Under the pieces are notes generated by a model, which was not told where the DNA came from, did not search any database, and was given only the letters and a program-made list of their open reading frames with translations. From Leptospira hartskeerlii (GTDB lineage: Bacteria; Spirochaetota; Leptospiria; Leptospirales; Leptospiraceae), in contig NZ_NPDL01000006.1 in NCBI RefSeq assembly GCF_002811475.1, forward strand, positions 237,117 to 301,116: a DNA stretch of 64,000 nt, written 5' to 3'. Numbering within the stretch: position 1 is the first letter of the stretch; each line of letters starts with the position of its first letter. The position numbers and the translations under genes were made by a program. Shown here in pieces: positions 36,167 through 45,045 of this stretch.

Positions 36167-37486
36167 TTGAAAAAGAATTCTCCCGTTAAAAAGAAATCCC
36201 AAAAGATCCCTAACCGAAAGAAGGAAAAACTTGCGATTGTCGGTTCCGGTATTGCCGGAATGGGTTGCTCTTATTTTCTAAGGGACCGTTACGATATTAC
36301 TGTTTTTGAAAAGGCCGATTATGTTGGAGGTCATACAAACACCGTATTTGTACCGGAAGAAGATCAAAAGATCCCGATCGATACTGGGTTTATAGTTTTT
36401 AATCATGTCACTTATCCCAATTTAAAACGATTTTTCGAAGAATTAAATGTCCCCACAAAGAAGACTAGCATGTCTTTTAGTGTACAACATGTTCCTGATA
36501 ATCTTGAGTTTTGCGGTTCAGGATTGAACGGTCTATTTGCCCAAAGAAAGAATATATTCAATTTTCGATTTTTACGTTTACTCTTGAATATCAATCGGTT
36601 CAATGATGAGTCTCCTAAGATATTACAAGATCCTAAATACAAAGAATATTCTTTGCATAGATATATAAAAGAAGAAGGATATCATCCTGATCTTTTGACA
36701 TACTATTTGGTTCCAATGAGTTCTGCAGTTTGGTCTACTCCGGAAGATCTGATGTTGGAGTTCCCAGCTTACTCTTTGGTCCGATTCTTCTTGAATCATG
36801 GATTCTTAGGACTAAATACTCAGCATCAATGGTACACTGTGGATGGCGGCTCTATCGAGTATGTCAAAAGGCTGCTCTCATCCAATCGAGATGGATTTCA
36901 TATCAACTCGCCGGTGTTAGGTGTAGAAACAACTCCGACAGGGAAAGCCAAGCTTATATTTAAAGGAAAGAAATCTGAAGTGTTCGATAAGGTTATACTT
37001 GCCTGCCATGCGGACAATTCCTTATCAATCTTGAAAAAGCCGACATCTTTACAGAGAGAATTGTTATCTCAGTTTGAGTATCAGGAGAATATTGCAACCT
37101 TGCATACGGATGATTCGGTAATGCCGAATACAAGATCTACTTGGTCTTCTTGGAATTATAGAATGGATCAAATCCAAGGTCAGATCCTTCCTCATACTAT
37201 CTATTGGATGAACTGTTTGCAGGGAGTATCAAAGAAGAAGGATTATTTTTTATCCATAGGAGATCCAGGGCTTGTGGATCCTAAAAAGATCTTGAAAAGG
37301 ATAAAATACGAACATCCTCTTTTTCATGTCGGTTCTTTAAAAGCGCAAGGAAGATTATCCGAACTGAATCAAAAGGGGCCTATTTATTTCTGCGGAAGTT
37401 ATTTTAGATATGGGTTTCATGAAGATGCCTTTTGGTCCGCTAAAGAATTATCGGAGACCTTATTGGGAAGGAAGGTATGGGACTAA
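36167..37486 (+). CDS. FAD-dependent amine-oxidase-like oxidoreductase in a fatty-acid modification locus
   Basis: The start is TTG at 36167 after GGAAGAAGGA. The 439-residue product has a dinucleotide-binding GSGIAGMGCSYFL near residue 20 and VFEKADYVGGHTNTV, the ADP-binding start typical of amine-oxidase/phytoene-desaturase-like enzymes. The C-terminus holds IYFCGSYFRYGFHEDAF, a matching FAD site. Downstream genes encode DUF1365 and a cyclopropane-fatty-acid synthase. This trio recurs in bacteria (for example proteobacterial sigma-E/ChrR-type operons) and is thought to modify membrane fatty acids. The exact reaction here is unknown. It overlaps the next gene by 10 nt. Confidence 0.8.
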   Translation: MKKNSPVKKKSQKIPNRKKEKLAIVGSGIAGMGCSYFLRDRYDITVFEKADYVGGHTNTVFVPEEDQKIPIDTGFIVFNHVTYPNLKRFFEELNVPTKKTSMSFSVQHVPDNLEFCGSGLNGLFAQRKNIFNFRFLRLLLNINRFNDESPKILQDPKYKEYSLHRYIKEEGYHPDLLTYYLVPMSSAVWSTPEDLMLEFPAYSLVRFFLNHGFLGLNTQHQWYTVDGGSIEYVKRLLSSNRDGFHINSPVLGVETTPTGKAKLIFKGKKSEVFDKVILACHADNSLSILKKPTSLQRELLSQFEYQENIATLHTDDSVMPNTRSTWSSWNYRMDQIQGQILPHTIYWMNCLQGVSKKKDYFLSIGDPGLVDPKKILKRIKYEHPLFHVGSLKAQGRLSELNQKGPIYFCGSYFRYGFHEDAFWSAKELSETLLGRKVWD

Positions 37487-38259
37487 ATTCCAAGATCATC
37501 GAAGCCAGGGTCATGCATGATCGTAAGATCCCTAAACCGAATCGGTTCAATTACGGGGTCTTTACATTTCAATTGGACCTGGATGAGCTCGATATAGTAA
37601 ACGATCGTTTACGGATGCTTGGAAATAATAAGTTTCGTGTATTCTCCTTTAAAGATACTGATCATTTAAACTTCGGAAAAGAAGGTATAAAAGAAAATTT
37701 TTTAGAGTACTTAAGACAGGAAGGAGTCAAAGAGAAGGTAGAAAAGGTAACGCTAATCACCAACCTAAGAGTATTCGGCTACGTCTTTAATCCGGTATCA
37801 TTTTATTTTGCCGAGGATAAGGATGGAAATCCAATATGCGCCGTTGCTGAGGTTGGGAATACATTCGGAGAAATGAAGTTATACTTCCTTGGAAAAGGAT
37901 CCTTCGATCAAAAAGGATTTAAAAGGAAAGAAGGGAAGTTCTTCTATGTGTCTCCTTTTGTCAGTTTGGACTCAGAGTTCGAATTTTATTTAAATCCTCC
38001 CCAAGACGGAAGGGTAAACTTAAGGATAGACGCTTTCGAAAATGAAGAAAGGGTCATGGTAACAACTTATACCGGAAAGGTTTTAGATCTGACGGATCTA
38101 AATCTAATCCGAATGTTCCTGAAATATCCTTTCGTAACTTTGAGAGTGATCGGGCTTATCCACTGGCAAGCCTTACTTCTTTACCTGAAAAAACTTCCTT
38201 TCATTCGAAAGACTGAAGGGTTAGACAAACAAAGAGGATTGCACCTTGGAAGGCGATAA
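37477..38259 (+). CDS. DUF1365 domain protein
   Basis: The 260-residue protein contains the DUF1365 signature: RVMHDRKIPKPNRFNYGVFT at the N-terminus, then LRVFGYVFNPVSFYF and AVAEVGNTFGEM, and a C-terminal IRMFLKYPFVTLRVIGLIHW. No membrane segment is obvious. Function is unknown, but the gene is nearly always next to an FAD oxidoreductase and a cyclopropane-fatty-acid synthase, as here. It overlaps the upstream gene by 10 nt and the downstream gene by 14 nt, so all are co-translated. Confidence 0.88.
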   Translation: MGLNSKIIEARVMHDRKIPKPNRFNYGVFTFQLDLDELDIVNDRLRMLGNNKFRVFSFKDTDHLNFGKEGIKENFLEYLRQEGVKEKVEKVTLITNLRVFGYVFNPVSFYFAEDKDGNPICAVAEVGNTFGEMKLYFLGKGSFDQKGFKRKEGKFFYVSPFVSLDSEFEFYLNPPQDGRVNLRIDAFENEERVMVTTYTGKVLDLTDLNLIRMFLKYPFVTLRVIGLIHWQALLLYLKKLPFIRKTEGLDKQRGLHLGRR

Positions 38260-39541
38260 TATTGTAAAAGTAGAACCGTTAGAAAGTGCTGGTTCGGAGA
38301 TTGGAACTTTAAGTTTTTATGAAAGGATCTTCTTCTCCGCATTATCAGGAATGCAAAGAGGGTCTCTCAGGATCCTTTTCCCGGACGGAGGACAAAAATA
38401 TTTAGGAAATCCGAATTCTTCCGATCCTCCAGAGTTTCATCATGCAATCCTACAAGTGAAAGACCGAAAGTTTTTCAAAAAGCTGGTATTGTATGGAGAT
38501 CTTGGGCTTGCAGAATCTTATATGGACGGTGATTGGGATACGGACGATATTCGAGCGATCATATGTTGGTTTTTGTTAAATTTAGAAAGTACACCTTCTG
38601 TCAGCGGTTCCGATAAAAATTTTATTCATCTTACATTGATGAATTTAGGAAATCGACTTCTGCATATATTCCGAAATAATTCCATCCGAGGAAGTAAGAA
38701 AAATATTTCGGAACATTACGATATAGGAAATGATTTTTATAAGAAGTTCTTAGATCCAACAATGACTTATTCCTGCGCGTACTTTTCCGACCAGGTAAAG
38801 TCTTTGGAAGAGGCGCAAATCTTTAAGATAGAAAACCTATGTAAAAAATTAAAACTCAAGGCTTCCGATCATCTTTTAGAGATTGGGACCGGTTGGGGTG
38901 CATTCTCTACTTATGCCGCTAAAAACTACGGATGCAAAGTGACTTCTTATACGATCTCGGAAGAACAATACAAATTTGCAAAAGCACAAATTTCTGCGAT
39001 GGGCTTAGAAGATAAGATAGAAGTCCGATTGGAAGATTATAGAAAAGTTCAGGGCACTTACGATAAGATCGTTACAGTGGAAATGTTAGAAGCAGTAGGT
39101 CACGAATATTTCGAGGACTTCTTTGCAATGTGTCATAGAGTTTTGAAAAAAGACGGGCTTATGGCTCACCAGATCATCACTTGTCCGGATTCCAGGTATG
39201 AGTCATTTAGAAAGGGAGTGGATTTTATCCAAAAGCATATTTTTCCCGGATCACTTTTACCTTCCGTTGCAAGGATCAATGAAGCCATTAATAAGACCGG
39301 CGATATGTTCCTTCATGAGCTGGAAGATATCGGTCGGTATTATGATCGGACTCTCATGACTTGGCAGAAGGGATTTGAAGAAAATCTTTCATCCATCGCA
39401 AGTATGGGGTATGACGAATCCTTTTTGCGAAAGTGGAGATATTATTTTTCGTATTGCGCCGCAGCATTCCATATGAGAAATATTAGCGTGGTGCAGGTAG
39501 TGTATACCAGGCCGAATAATCTCGGATTGAATTCTCAGTGA
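38246..39541 (+). CDS. cfa: Cyclopropane-fatty-acyl-phospholipid synthase
   Basis: The enzyme adds a methylene group from SAM to unsaturated acyl chains of membrane phospholipids. The start is TTG at 38246 with AAGAGG 8 nt upstream. The 431-residue product carries the CFA order: SEHYDIGNDFYKKFLDPTMT, YSCAYF, the SAM site LLEIGTGWGAFSTYAA, TVEMLEAVGHEYFEDFF, and HQIITCPDSRYESFRKG. The N-terminal 110 residues are the usual CFA accessory domain. It is translationally coupled to DUF1365 and DUF2062 genes (GTGA overlap at the stop). Confidence 0.92.
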   Translation: MEGDNIVKVEPLESAGSEIGTLSFYERIFFSALSGMQRGSLRILFPDGGQKYLGNPNSSDPPEFHHAILQVKDRKFFKKLVLYGDLGLAESYMDGDWDTDDIRAIICWFLLNLESTPSVSGSDKNFIHLTLMNLGNRLLHIFRNNSIRGSKKNISEHYDIGNDFYKKFLDPTMTYSCAYFSDQVKSLEEAQIFKIENLCKKLKLKASDHLLEIGTGWGAFSTYAAKNYGCKVTSYTISEEQYKFAKAQISAMGLEDKIEVRLEDYRKVQGTYDKIVTVEMLEAVGHEYFEDFFAMCHRVLKKDGLMAHQIITCPDSRYESFRKGVDFIQKHIFPGSLLPSVARINEAINKTGDMFLHELEDIGRYYDRTLMTWQKGFEENLSSIASMGYDESFLRKWRYYFSYCAAAFHMRNISVVQVVYTRPNNLGLNSQ

Positions 39542-40020
39542 CAAAATTAGAAAACCAAGAATCGAAACCTTCCTTTTTAGCTAAAACAAGAGTAAGGATC
39601 CTAGAAGAATTGAAAACTGGAACTAGTCCGGCAAAGATCGCATTATCTTTGGCAATTGGCGGAGCGATTGGGATCTTTCCTTTGATTGGGACCACAATGG
39701 CGTTGTGCGCCTTTTTAGGTTTTATTCTAAGACTAAACCCGGTCGCCATTCAAATCGCAAATTATGCGATGTATCCATTTCAAGTTTTTCTAATTATCCC
39801 TTTTTTAAAATTAGGAGCTTATTTGTCAGGTAAGGAACTGGATCTAACTTGGGCATATAAGCTTGTAGAAGGAGATAGTTCTGGGGTTTTGGAAGGTCTT
39901 TCTCATTCTGCAGGGTATGCTGTTCTGGGTTGGACCTGCATGGTGCCAATTCCTGCGGGGGCTTCCTATTTTCTATTATTGATCCTGGTTAAAAAAGCAA
40001 ATCAAATCGTTCGCAAATAA
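39538..40020 (+). CDS. DUF2062 membrane protein
   Basis: The start is GTG within the cfa stop (GTGA overlap). The 160-residue protein has a short cytoplasmic N-terminus, then KTGTSPAKIALSLAIGGAIG, FPLIGTTMALCAFLGFILRL, NYAMYPFQVFLIIPFLKLGA: three membrane segments in the pattern of DUF2062. Members are often found next to lipid and glycosyltransferase genes, but the role is unknown. It lies within the fatty-acid modification group, suggesting a membrane-lipid connection. Confidence 0.8.
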   Translation: MTKLENQESKPSFLAKTRVRILEELKTGTSPAKIALSLAIGGAIGIFPLIGTTMALCAFLGFILRLNPVAIQIANYAMYPFQVFLIIPFLKLGAYLSGKELDLTWAYKLVEGDSSGVLEGLSHSAGYAVLGWTCMVPIPAGASYFLLLILVKKANQIVRK

Positions 40021-40044
40021 ATTCATCTATATCGGAGTATTCTA

Positions 40045-40836
40045 ATGTATGAAAAAGCCGTGTCCTTGATGTTCAGCGCCTGGGTAGTCGTATTCTTTTT
40101 GATGAGCCTTCTTTGGTTGATCGGTAAACTGATCAGAAATTATTCGATTGTAGATGTGGGATGGGGGCTTTGTATCTCTACAATTGCAATCGTATATTTT
40201 ATATTAGGCGATGCTTTTTCGGTGAGAAAAGCTATATTTGCATTTATGGCAACTGTATGGGGTTGGAGACTTTCTTACTTTATATTCACTACAAGAGTTT
40301 TGACCGGACATGAAGATGCAAGATATACCGAATTCAGGAAAGATTATGGAGATCAAGTAGATCGGAAATTTTTCATTAATGTATTCCAGTTCCAAGGAAT
40401 TCTCGGAACGATCTTAAGCCTTCCTTTTCTCTTTCCCGCATTAAATCCCTCCGTACAAACTCATCCATTGGAACTGATCGGACTTTGTGTTTTTATGATA
40501 GGGTTATGGGGAGAATCGGTAGCTGATTTCCAATTGGCGGAATTTAAATTAGATCCTGCCAATAAAGGAAAGGTCTGTGATATAGGTCTTTGGAGATATA
40601 GCAGGCATCCAAATTATTTTTTTGAATGGGTGATTTGGATCTCTTTCGGTCTAGTTTCTCTTGCTTCCCCATGGGGATGGATCGGTCTTATCTCTCCGTT
40701 GATCATGTTTATTCTTTTAACTAAGATTACGGGCATTCCTTTGAATGAGATCGGACAATTAAGATCCAAAGGAAATCTGTATTTGGAATACAAATCCAGG
40801 ACAAGTGCGTTTTTCCCTTGGTTTCCCAAAAAATAA
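40045..40836 (+). CDS. DUF1295 (steroid 5-alpha-reductase-like) membrane enzyme
   Basis: The 263-residue protein has about six membrane segments and the family blocks DVGWGLCISTIAIVYF, WRLSYFIFTTR, RKDYGDQVDRKFFINVFQF and GLWRYSRHPNYFFEWVIWI. DUF1295 proteins belong to the steroid-5-alpha-reductase/ICMT-like superfamily and bind NADPH and lipids in the membrane. Members in CFA-type operons are suspected to reduce unsaturated fatty acyl chains, which is inference here. The gene is 25 nt after DUF2062 and 32 nt before the second methyltransferase. Confidence 0.85.
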   Translation: MYEKAVSLMFSAWVVVFFLMSLLWLIGKLIRNYSIVDVGWGLCISTIAIVYFILGDAFSVRKAIFAFMATVWGWRLSYFIFTTRVLTGHEDARYTEFRKDYGDQVDRKFFINVFQFQGILGTILSLPFLFPALNPSVQTHPLELIGLCVFMIGLWGESVADFQLAEFKLDPANKGKVCDIGLWRYSRHPNYFFEWVIWISFGLVSLASPWGWIGLISPLIMFILLTKITGIPLNEIGQLRSKGNLYLEYKSRTSAFFPWFPKK

Positions 40837-40867
40837 ATTAGAAATTTAGAATATAGGAAAACTGACT

Positions 40868-41899
40868 ATGGGCCTGATCTACACTCTAATGGAAAAAGAT
40901 ATTTTCCCGGATTGGTTGATCCGACTTAGGATACGACAACTATTACGGCTCAGGCTTCGTATGGAAGATAGAGGGAGCCTGGAGAAGAATCAGGAACATT
41001 TAATCGAATATGTAAATGGCCTGAAACAATCTCCCATTGCGATCGATACCCAAGCCGCAAATGAGCAACATTACGAGGTGCCTTCCTCTTTTTTCAAATT
41101 GGTGATGGGAAAATATATGAAGTACAGCTCGGGCTACTGGACTTCTCCTCATGTAGGAATTGACGAATCCGAAAGTACAATGCTGGATTTGACCTGCAAA
41201 AGAGCGGAACTCGAAAATGGGATGAACGTTTTGGACCTAGGTTGCGGTTGGGGATCTATTTCTCTTTATATAGCGGAGAAGTATCCGAAATGTAAAGTGA
41301 CAGGGGTATCCAATTCTAAGAGTCAAAAGAAGTTCATAGATTCGCAGGCCAAGAAAAGAGGTTTAAAAAACCTGAATATTATTACCGCTGATATGAATGT
41401 ATTCAAAACAAGTTTGAAATTCGATCGTATCATCTCCGTAGAAATGTTAGAACATATGAAAAACTACGAAGTATTATTCGAAAAGCTGGCAAACTTTTTG
41501 AAACCGAAAGGAAAATTTTTCGTACATATATTCACACACAAAAAATTCGCATACCCCTTCGAAGTTATAGATGATACTGATTGGATGGCAAAATACTTTT
41601 TTACGGGAGGTCAGATGCCTTCTCATGACCTGTTCTTGTATTTCCAAAAAGATTTTCAGATCCGTAACCAGTGGGTGGTAAACGGTAAAAATTACGCACT
41701 TACTTCGGAAGCTTGGCTTTCCAATATGTATAAGAACAAAAAAGAGGTCCTACAAATTCTAGGAGAAACCTACGGCAAAGACCAGGCAGTGAAATGGTTT
41801 GTTTATTGGAAAACTTTCTTCATGGCATGTGCAGAACTTTGGAAATACAAAAACGGAGAAGAATGGATCGTATCTCATTATCTTTTCGATAAAAGATAG
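40868..41899 (+). CDS. CFA-like / coclaurine N-methyltransferase-like SAM methyltransferase
   Basis: The 343-residue enzyme has EQHYEVPSSFFKLVMGKYMK then SSGYW, the SAM site NVLDLGCGWGSISLYIAEKY, VTGVSNSKSQKKFI, and SVEMLEHMKNYEVLF. It is shorter than Cfa (431 residues) and closer to the bacterial coclaurine N-methyltransferase-like branch, whose substrate is usually unknown. With DUF1295 directly upstream it may methylate an unsaturated lipid or acyl chain. It ends the plus-strand group of six genes, all within 32 nt of one another from 36167 on. The convergent TetR gene begins 6 nt after its stop. Confidence 0.8.
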   Translation: MGLIYTLMEKDIFPDWLIRLRIRQLLRLRLRMEDRGSLEKNQEHLIEYVNGLKQSPIAIDTQAANEQHYEVPSSFFKLVMGKYMKYSSGYWTSPHVGIDESESTMLDLTCKRAELENGMNVLDLGCGWGSISLYIAEKYPKCKVTGVSNSKSQKKFIDSQAKKRGLKNLNIITADMNVFKTSLKFDRIISVEMLEHMKNYEVLFEKLANFLKPKGKFFVHIFTHKKFAYPFEVIDDTDWMAKYFFTGGQMPSHDLFLYFQKDFQIRNQWVVNGKNYALTSEAWLSNMYKNKKEVLQILGETYGKDQAVKWFVYWKTFFMACAELWKYKNGEEWIVSHYLFDKR

Positions 41900-41905
41900 A
41901 ATGTC

Positions 41906-42526
41906 TCAGGCTTTCAGTCCTGTGTATAAGAATTGGATTAAGTCCTTAGTGATCTTTCTTGCCTGTTTTAATTCGATATTTCTGAACATCATCTGTTGGC
42001 CGGATAATAATACTGCAACTCCATGTGCCATTGTCCAAGCGGAGGTCGCCGCTTTTTCCGTATTTCCTTCCGGGATCAAACCTGCTTTTTGGCAATCTCT
42101 GATGATCTCCACTATGATCTGAAATGTTTCGTCTTCCGTTTTGATGAGAGAATCGTATTTTAAATGGCTTTCAATCTGATTTCCATACATGATCCGAAAT
42201 AGATCAGGGTTTTCTAATGCGAATTCCACGTAAGAAACTCCGGATTCCCGGAAGAGGAGTAATGGTCTTTTTTTGTATTTTGCTCTTAGTCTTTTTTGTC
42301 TTTCCGCTAAGATCTTAAATCCTTCTTCTGCGATGTCTGCGTATAAAGATTCTAAATCCGGATAATGTCTATAGGGTGCAGATTGGCTGACTCCGGCCAG
42401 GGTTGCGGCTTTTCTGAGGCTTAGGGCCTTATAACCTTCTTCTTTTAAGATCTTTATGGAGGCATCTAATAAAGCCCTTTTTAGATCTCCGTGGTGGTAT
42501 GAATTTTTTTCTTGGGAATTTTTCAT
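41906..42526 (-). CDS. TetR/AcrR family regulator with WHG-type C-terminal domain
   Basis: The 206-residue protein has a typical helix-turn-helix (YKALSLRKAATLAGVSQSAP then YRHYPDLESLYADIAEEG) preceded by YHHGDLKRALLDASI, and near the end AWTMAHGVAVLLSGQ, the W..HG block of WHG-domain TetR proteins. It is convergent with the fatty-acid group and divergent from the FAD oxidoreductase gene at 42612. A palindrome in the divergent gap is a plausible operator. It probably responds to a hydrophobic ligand, by analogy. Confidence 0.88.
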   Translation of the reverse strand: MKNSQEKNSYHHGDLKRALLDASIKILKEEGYKALSLRKAATLAGVSQSAPYRHYPDLESLYADIAEEGFKILAERQKRLRAKYKKRPLLLFRESGVSYVEFALENPDLFRIMYGNQIESHLKYDSLIKTEDETFQIIVEIIRDCQKAGLIPEGNTEKAATSAWTMAHGVAVLLSGQQMMFRNIELKQARKITKDLIQFLYTGLKA

Positions 42527-42527
42527 G

Positions 42528-42577
42528 TTGACATGTATTACATTAAAGGGTGAAATTAGAGAACTGAATGTATTCAG
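42528..42577 (+). promoter_or_regulatory. Promoter and palindromic operator between tetR-like gene and oxidoreductase
   Basis: TTGACA at 42528-42533 lies 17 nt upstream of TGAAAT at 42551-42556 (four of six -10 matches). CTGAATGTATTCAG at 42564-42577 is a perfect inverted repeat with 6-bp arms placed near the expected transcription start. This is a likely TetR-type operator controlling the oxidoreductase and perhaps the regulator itself. ATGTATTACAT at 42533-42543 is a second near-palindrome over the -35 region. Confidence 0.5.
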
Positions 42578-42611
42578 TGTTCACATTGAATGCGAATAAG
42601 AGGTTTTGTCA

Positions 42612-44195
42612 ATGAATATTGATCAAGTAGGAAACGAATTCGATATTATATTTATAGGTTCCGGAATGGGGAGCCTAACCACCGCAAGTCTTTTGGCCCA
42701 ATCAGCAGGGAAGAAGGTACTGATCCTGGAAAAACATTTTCAGCCAGGCGGTTTTACTCACGAATTCCAAAGAAAACAGGGAAAGTATCATTGGGATGTG
42801 GGCATTCATTATGTAGGTGATATGCACGAAGGCGGGCTTTGTAAGAAGATCTCTGATAAGATCACTCGTGGACAACTCGCATGGAAAAGAATGAAAGACC
42901 CTTTCGAACGTTTGGTTTTTCCTACTCGAAATTTTGATATTTATGGAGATCCAGAAAAGTTCAGATCGGATCTGATCAATGCATTTCCTGAAGAAGAGGA
43001 AGCTATCGAAAGATATTTAAAGGATATTAGAAAAGTTTCGGTCCTTTTTGGAAAAGCAATCATGATGAGACTTTCTCCTCCTCCTTTGGATTCCCTCATT
43101 AACATACTGGGAGAAGGGAATGTAGTAACTCTCAAAGATTATTTCGATAAAAATTTCAAGAGTGAGGATTTGAAGGGAATTTTAGCTGCGCAATGGGGGG
43201 ATTATGGACTTCCACCTTCTAAAGTTGCTTTTGCGATGCATGCAACACTCGTACAGCATTATATTAACGGTGGTTATTATCCAGTCGGAGGCGCCGGTAA
43301 AATTTTCGATACGATAGAACCTATCTTACAAGAAAATGGAGGTGCAGTTTTATCTTCCGTAGAAGCAAAGGAAATCCTGATCAAAGAAGGAAAGGTAGTA
43401 GGAGTAAAAGCAAAAGCGTTGAGAGGAGAAGGTCATGAGCGAGACTTTTTTGCTCCGGTGGTAATCTCATGTGCGGGAGCTTATCCTACTTATACAAAAT
43501 TGATCCCGGATTCTTATCCGATTTCTTTCAGAAAAGATTTAAAAGATTTTTATAATAGAGAAAGAATGACCACAAGTATTTGCCTATATCTTGGTCTTTC
43601 CGAGAGTCCTGCAAAATTCGGATTTAGTGGGGAGAACTATTGGATTTTCGCTTCTCCTGATCATGATAAGAATTTTTCCGAAAGGAATGATTGGCTTTCT
43701 GAAAGTGATGAGATCCCGAATCTATATCTTTCTTTCCCAAGTCTAAAAAATCCGGAAGCTAAGTCTCATACCATGGACGTGATCACATTCACGGATTATT
43801 CTAATTTCGCAGAATGGAAAGACGAACCTTGGAAGAAAAGGGGAGAAGAGTATAAAGACTTTAAGGAAAGGATCATAAATCGGATCCTGACCACATTGGA
43901 GTCCAGATTTCCTGGTCTTACTAAATTGGTTGAATTTGCGGAACTTTCTACTCCGATCACGAACGAACATTTTACTTCTCATCCAGACGGAGCCATTTAT
44001 GGTTTGGCATGTGTGCCTGAAAGATATAAGAAGGAAAAATGTCCTTGGTTCGACGTCAGAACCCCGATTGAAGGTTTATATTTAACGGGTGCAGATGCAG
44101 CTTCTCCCGGAATTGCAGGTGCGATGATGGGGGGCTTGGCTGCTGCTCTGGCAGTGACCGGAAATGCAAATTTATTGAGAGAATTAAGAAATTAG
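42612..44195 (+). CDS. CrtI-like FAD-dependent oxidoreductase (phytoene-desaturase / retinol-saturase type)
   Basis: The ATG at 42612 is chosen, with AAGAGG upstream; TTG at 42606 is an alternative. The 527-residue protein has DIIFIGSGMGSLTTASLLAQ followed by KVLILEKHFQPGGFTHEF, the FAD-binding motif of phytoene-desaturase-like enzymes, and a C-terminal GLYLTGADAASPGIAGAMMG. It could saturate or desaturate polyprenyl, retinoid or fatty-acyl double bonds. No carotenoid genes are nearby. Its divergent TetR neighbour and adjacent fatty-acid locus suggest a lipid substrate, which is inference. Confidence 0.8.
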   Translation: MNIDQVGNEFDIIFIGSGMGSLTTASLLAQSAGKKVLILEKHFQPGGFTHEFQRKQGKYHWDVGIHYVGDMHEGGLCKKISDKITRGQLAWKRMKDPFERLVFPTRNFDIYGDPEKFRSDLINAFPEEEEAIERYLKDIRKVSVLFGKAIMMRLSPPPLDSLINILGEGNVVTLKDYFDKNFKSEDLKGILAAQWGDYGLPPSKVAFAMHATLVQHYINGGYYPVGGAGKIFDTIEPILQENGGAVLSSVEAKEILIKEGKVVGVKAKALRGEGHERDFFAPVVISCAGAYPTYTKLIPDSYPISFRKDLKDFYNRERMTTSICLYLGLSESPAKFGFSGENYWIFASPDHDKNFSERNDWLSESDEIPNLYLSFPSLKNPEAKSHTMDVITFTDYSNFAEWKDEPWKKRGEEYKDFKERIINRILTTLESRFPGLTKLVEFAELSTPITNEHFTSHPDGAIYGLACVPERYKKEKCPWFDVRTPIEGLYLTGADAASPGIAGAMMGGLAAALAVTGNANLLRELRN

Positions 44196-44219
44196 AAAAT
44201 TCTAATGAAAGAGATCCCA

Positions 44220-44240
44220 TTTTGGCCGTAGTGGCCAAAA
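44220..44240. terminator. Bidirectional terminator
   Basis: TTTTGGCC at 44220-44227 pairs perfectly with GGCCAAAA at 44233-44240 around a 5-nt loop, between convergent genes ending at 44195 and 44242. The built-in A/T ends fit a two-way terminator. Confidence 0.75.
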
Positions 44241-44241
44241 C

Positions 44242-44997
44242 TTAATAATTCAGTTTTAAGATGCGGATCTCTTTTTCTTCGAAGCGGAGAGTTTCTTTGA
44301 GTTGGTTGAATCTTTCCACGGAGAAAGGGGACTCAGGTGAACGGAGTTCCTTTTTCAACTTTAGGACTTCTTCATATAGCGATAGTAGTTCCAAAGTGTT
44401 TCCTTTGGCTTCTTTTGAATAAAGTGCACGGAACATCGGCCCGATCCTGGAAGGGATATCAGAGTTTACGATCTCAGCGACCCCAAGATCTTCGATATGT
44501 CGGAACATCCAGTTCTGGAGATAGACAGTCAGAAGTCTTTCCATCCGGACCACGTCTTCCTTAGTATTGCGAGGAACGATTCCTTTATAGAATCTATAAC
44601 GTTTTCTTAAATATTTGCCTGCGGTGTTTCCGTCGATTGGCTCAGATTTAAGTTTGTCCCATTCTTCTTTGATGACTGGAAAATATTCGGATCCGAAATA
44701 AGGTTCTCCCAGTTCGCAGATATGGATGGCACCAGGGTCGTAACTTCTCATCCTGGTACGGAATCCGTCCCAGTCTGCCGCGAGTAAGTTGACCTGTCCC
44801 TGGCTTTGAAGCGGTTCCATAGCCTTATTGATCTCTCGGATAAAATTCCCTTTGAGCTGGTCGGATGGATCCGCGAGTACTAGAAAGTTGAAGTCGGAGG
44901 ATTCGTCTCCTTCTCCTCTTTGTCTGGAACCGAAAAATATGAGTTCGAATGGTTTTAGGGAGGAGACGCTGGATAGATTTTCTTTAATTCGTTCCAT
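44242..44997 (-). CDS. Nucleotidyltransferase-fold protein with altered catalytic residues
   Basis: The 251-residue protein has FGSRQRGEGDESSDFNFLV at residues 22-40. This is the GSxxxG...SDxD motif of the Pol-beta-like nucleotidyltransferases, except that the second Asp is Asn (Asp35-Phe-Asn37). The third acidic position, expected in a strand such as QVNLLAADW, also has Asn. The C-terminal 130 residues are helical. Catalytic activity may be lost, or the metal site altered. It may be a MNT/HEPN-like or regulatory protein; no partner gene is adjacent. Confidence 0.65.
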   Translation of the reverse strand: MERIKENLSSVSSLKPFELIFFGSRQRGEGDESSDFNFLVLADPSDQLKGNFIREINKAMEPLQSQGQVNLLAADWDGFRTRMRSYDPGAIHICELGEPYFGSEYFPVIKEEWDKLKSEPIDGNTAGKYLRKRYRFYKGIVPRNTKEDVVRMERLLTVYLQNWMFRHIEDLGVAEIVNSDIPSRIGPMFRALYSKEAKGNTLELLSLYEEVLKLKKELRSPESPFSVERFNQLKETLRFEEKEIRILKLNY

Positions 44998-45045
44998 GGC
45001 TTAGATCGCTTTTGGTCTCTACTCTAGGAATATTAGAAGATACTG

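Noticed and set aside
38246..41899. Recent tandem duplication of cfa
   Set aside because: The two methyltransferases differ in length (431 and 343 residues) and in motif wording, so they are different subfamilies.
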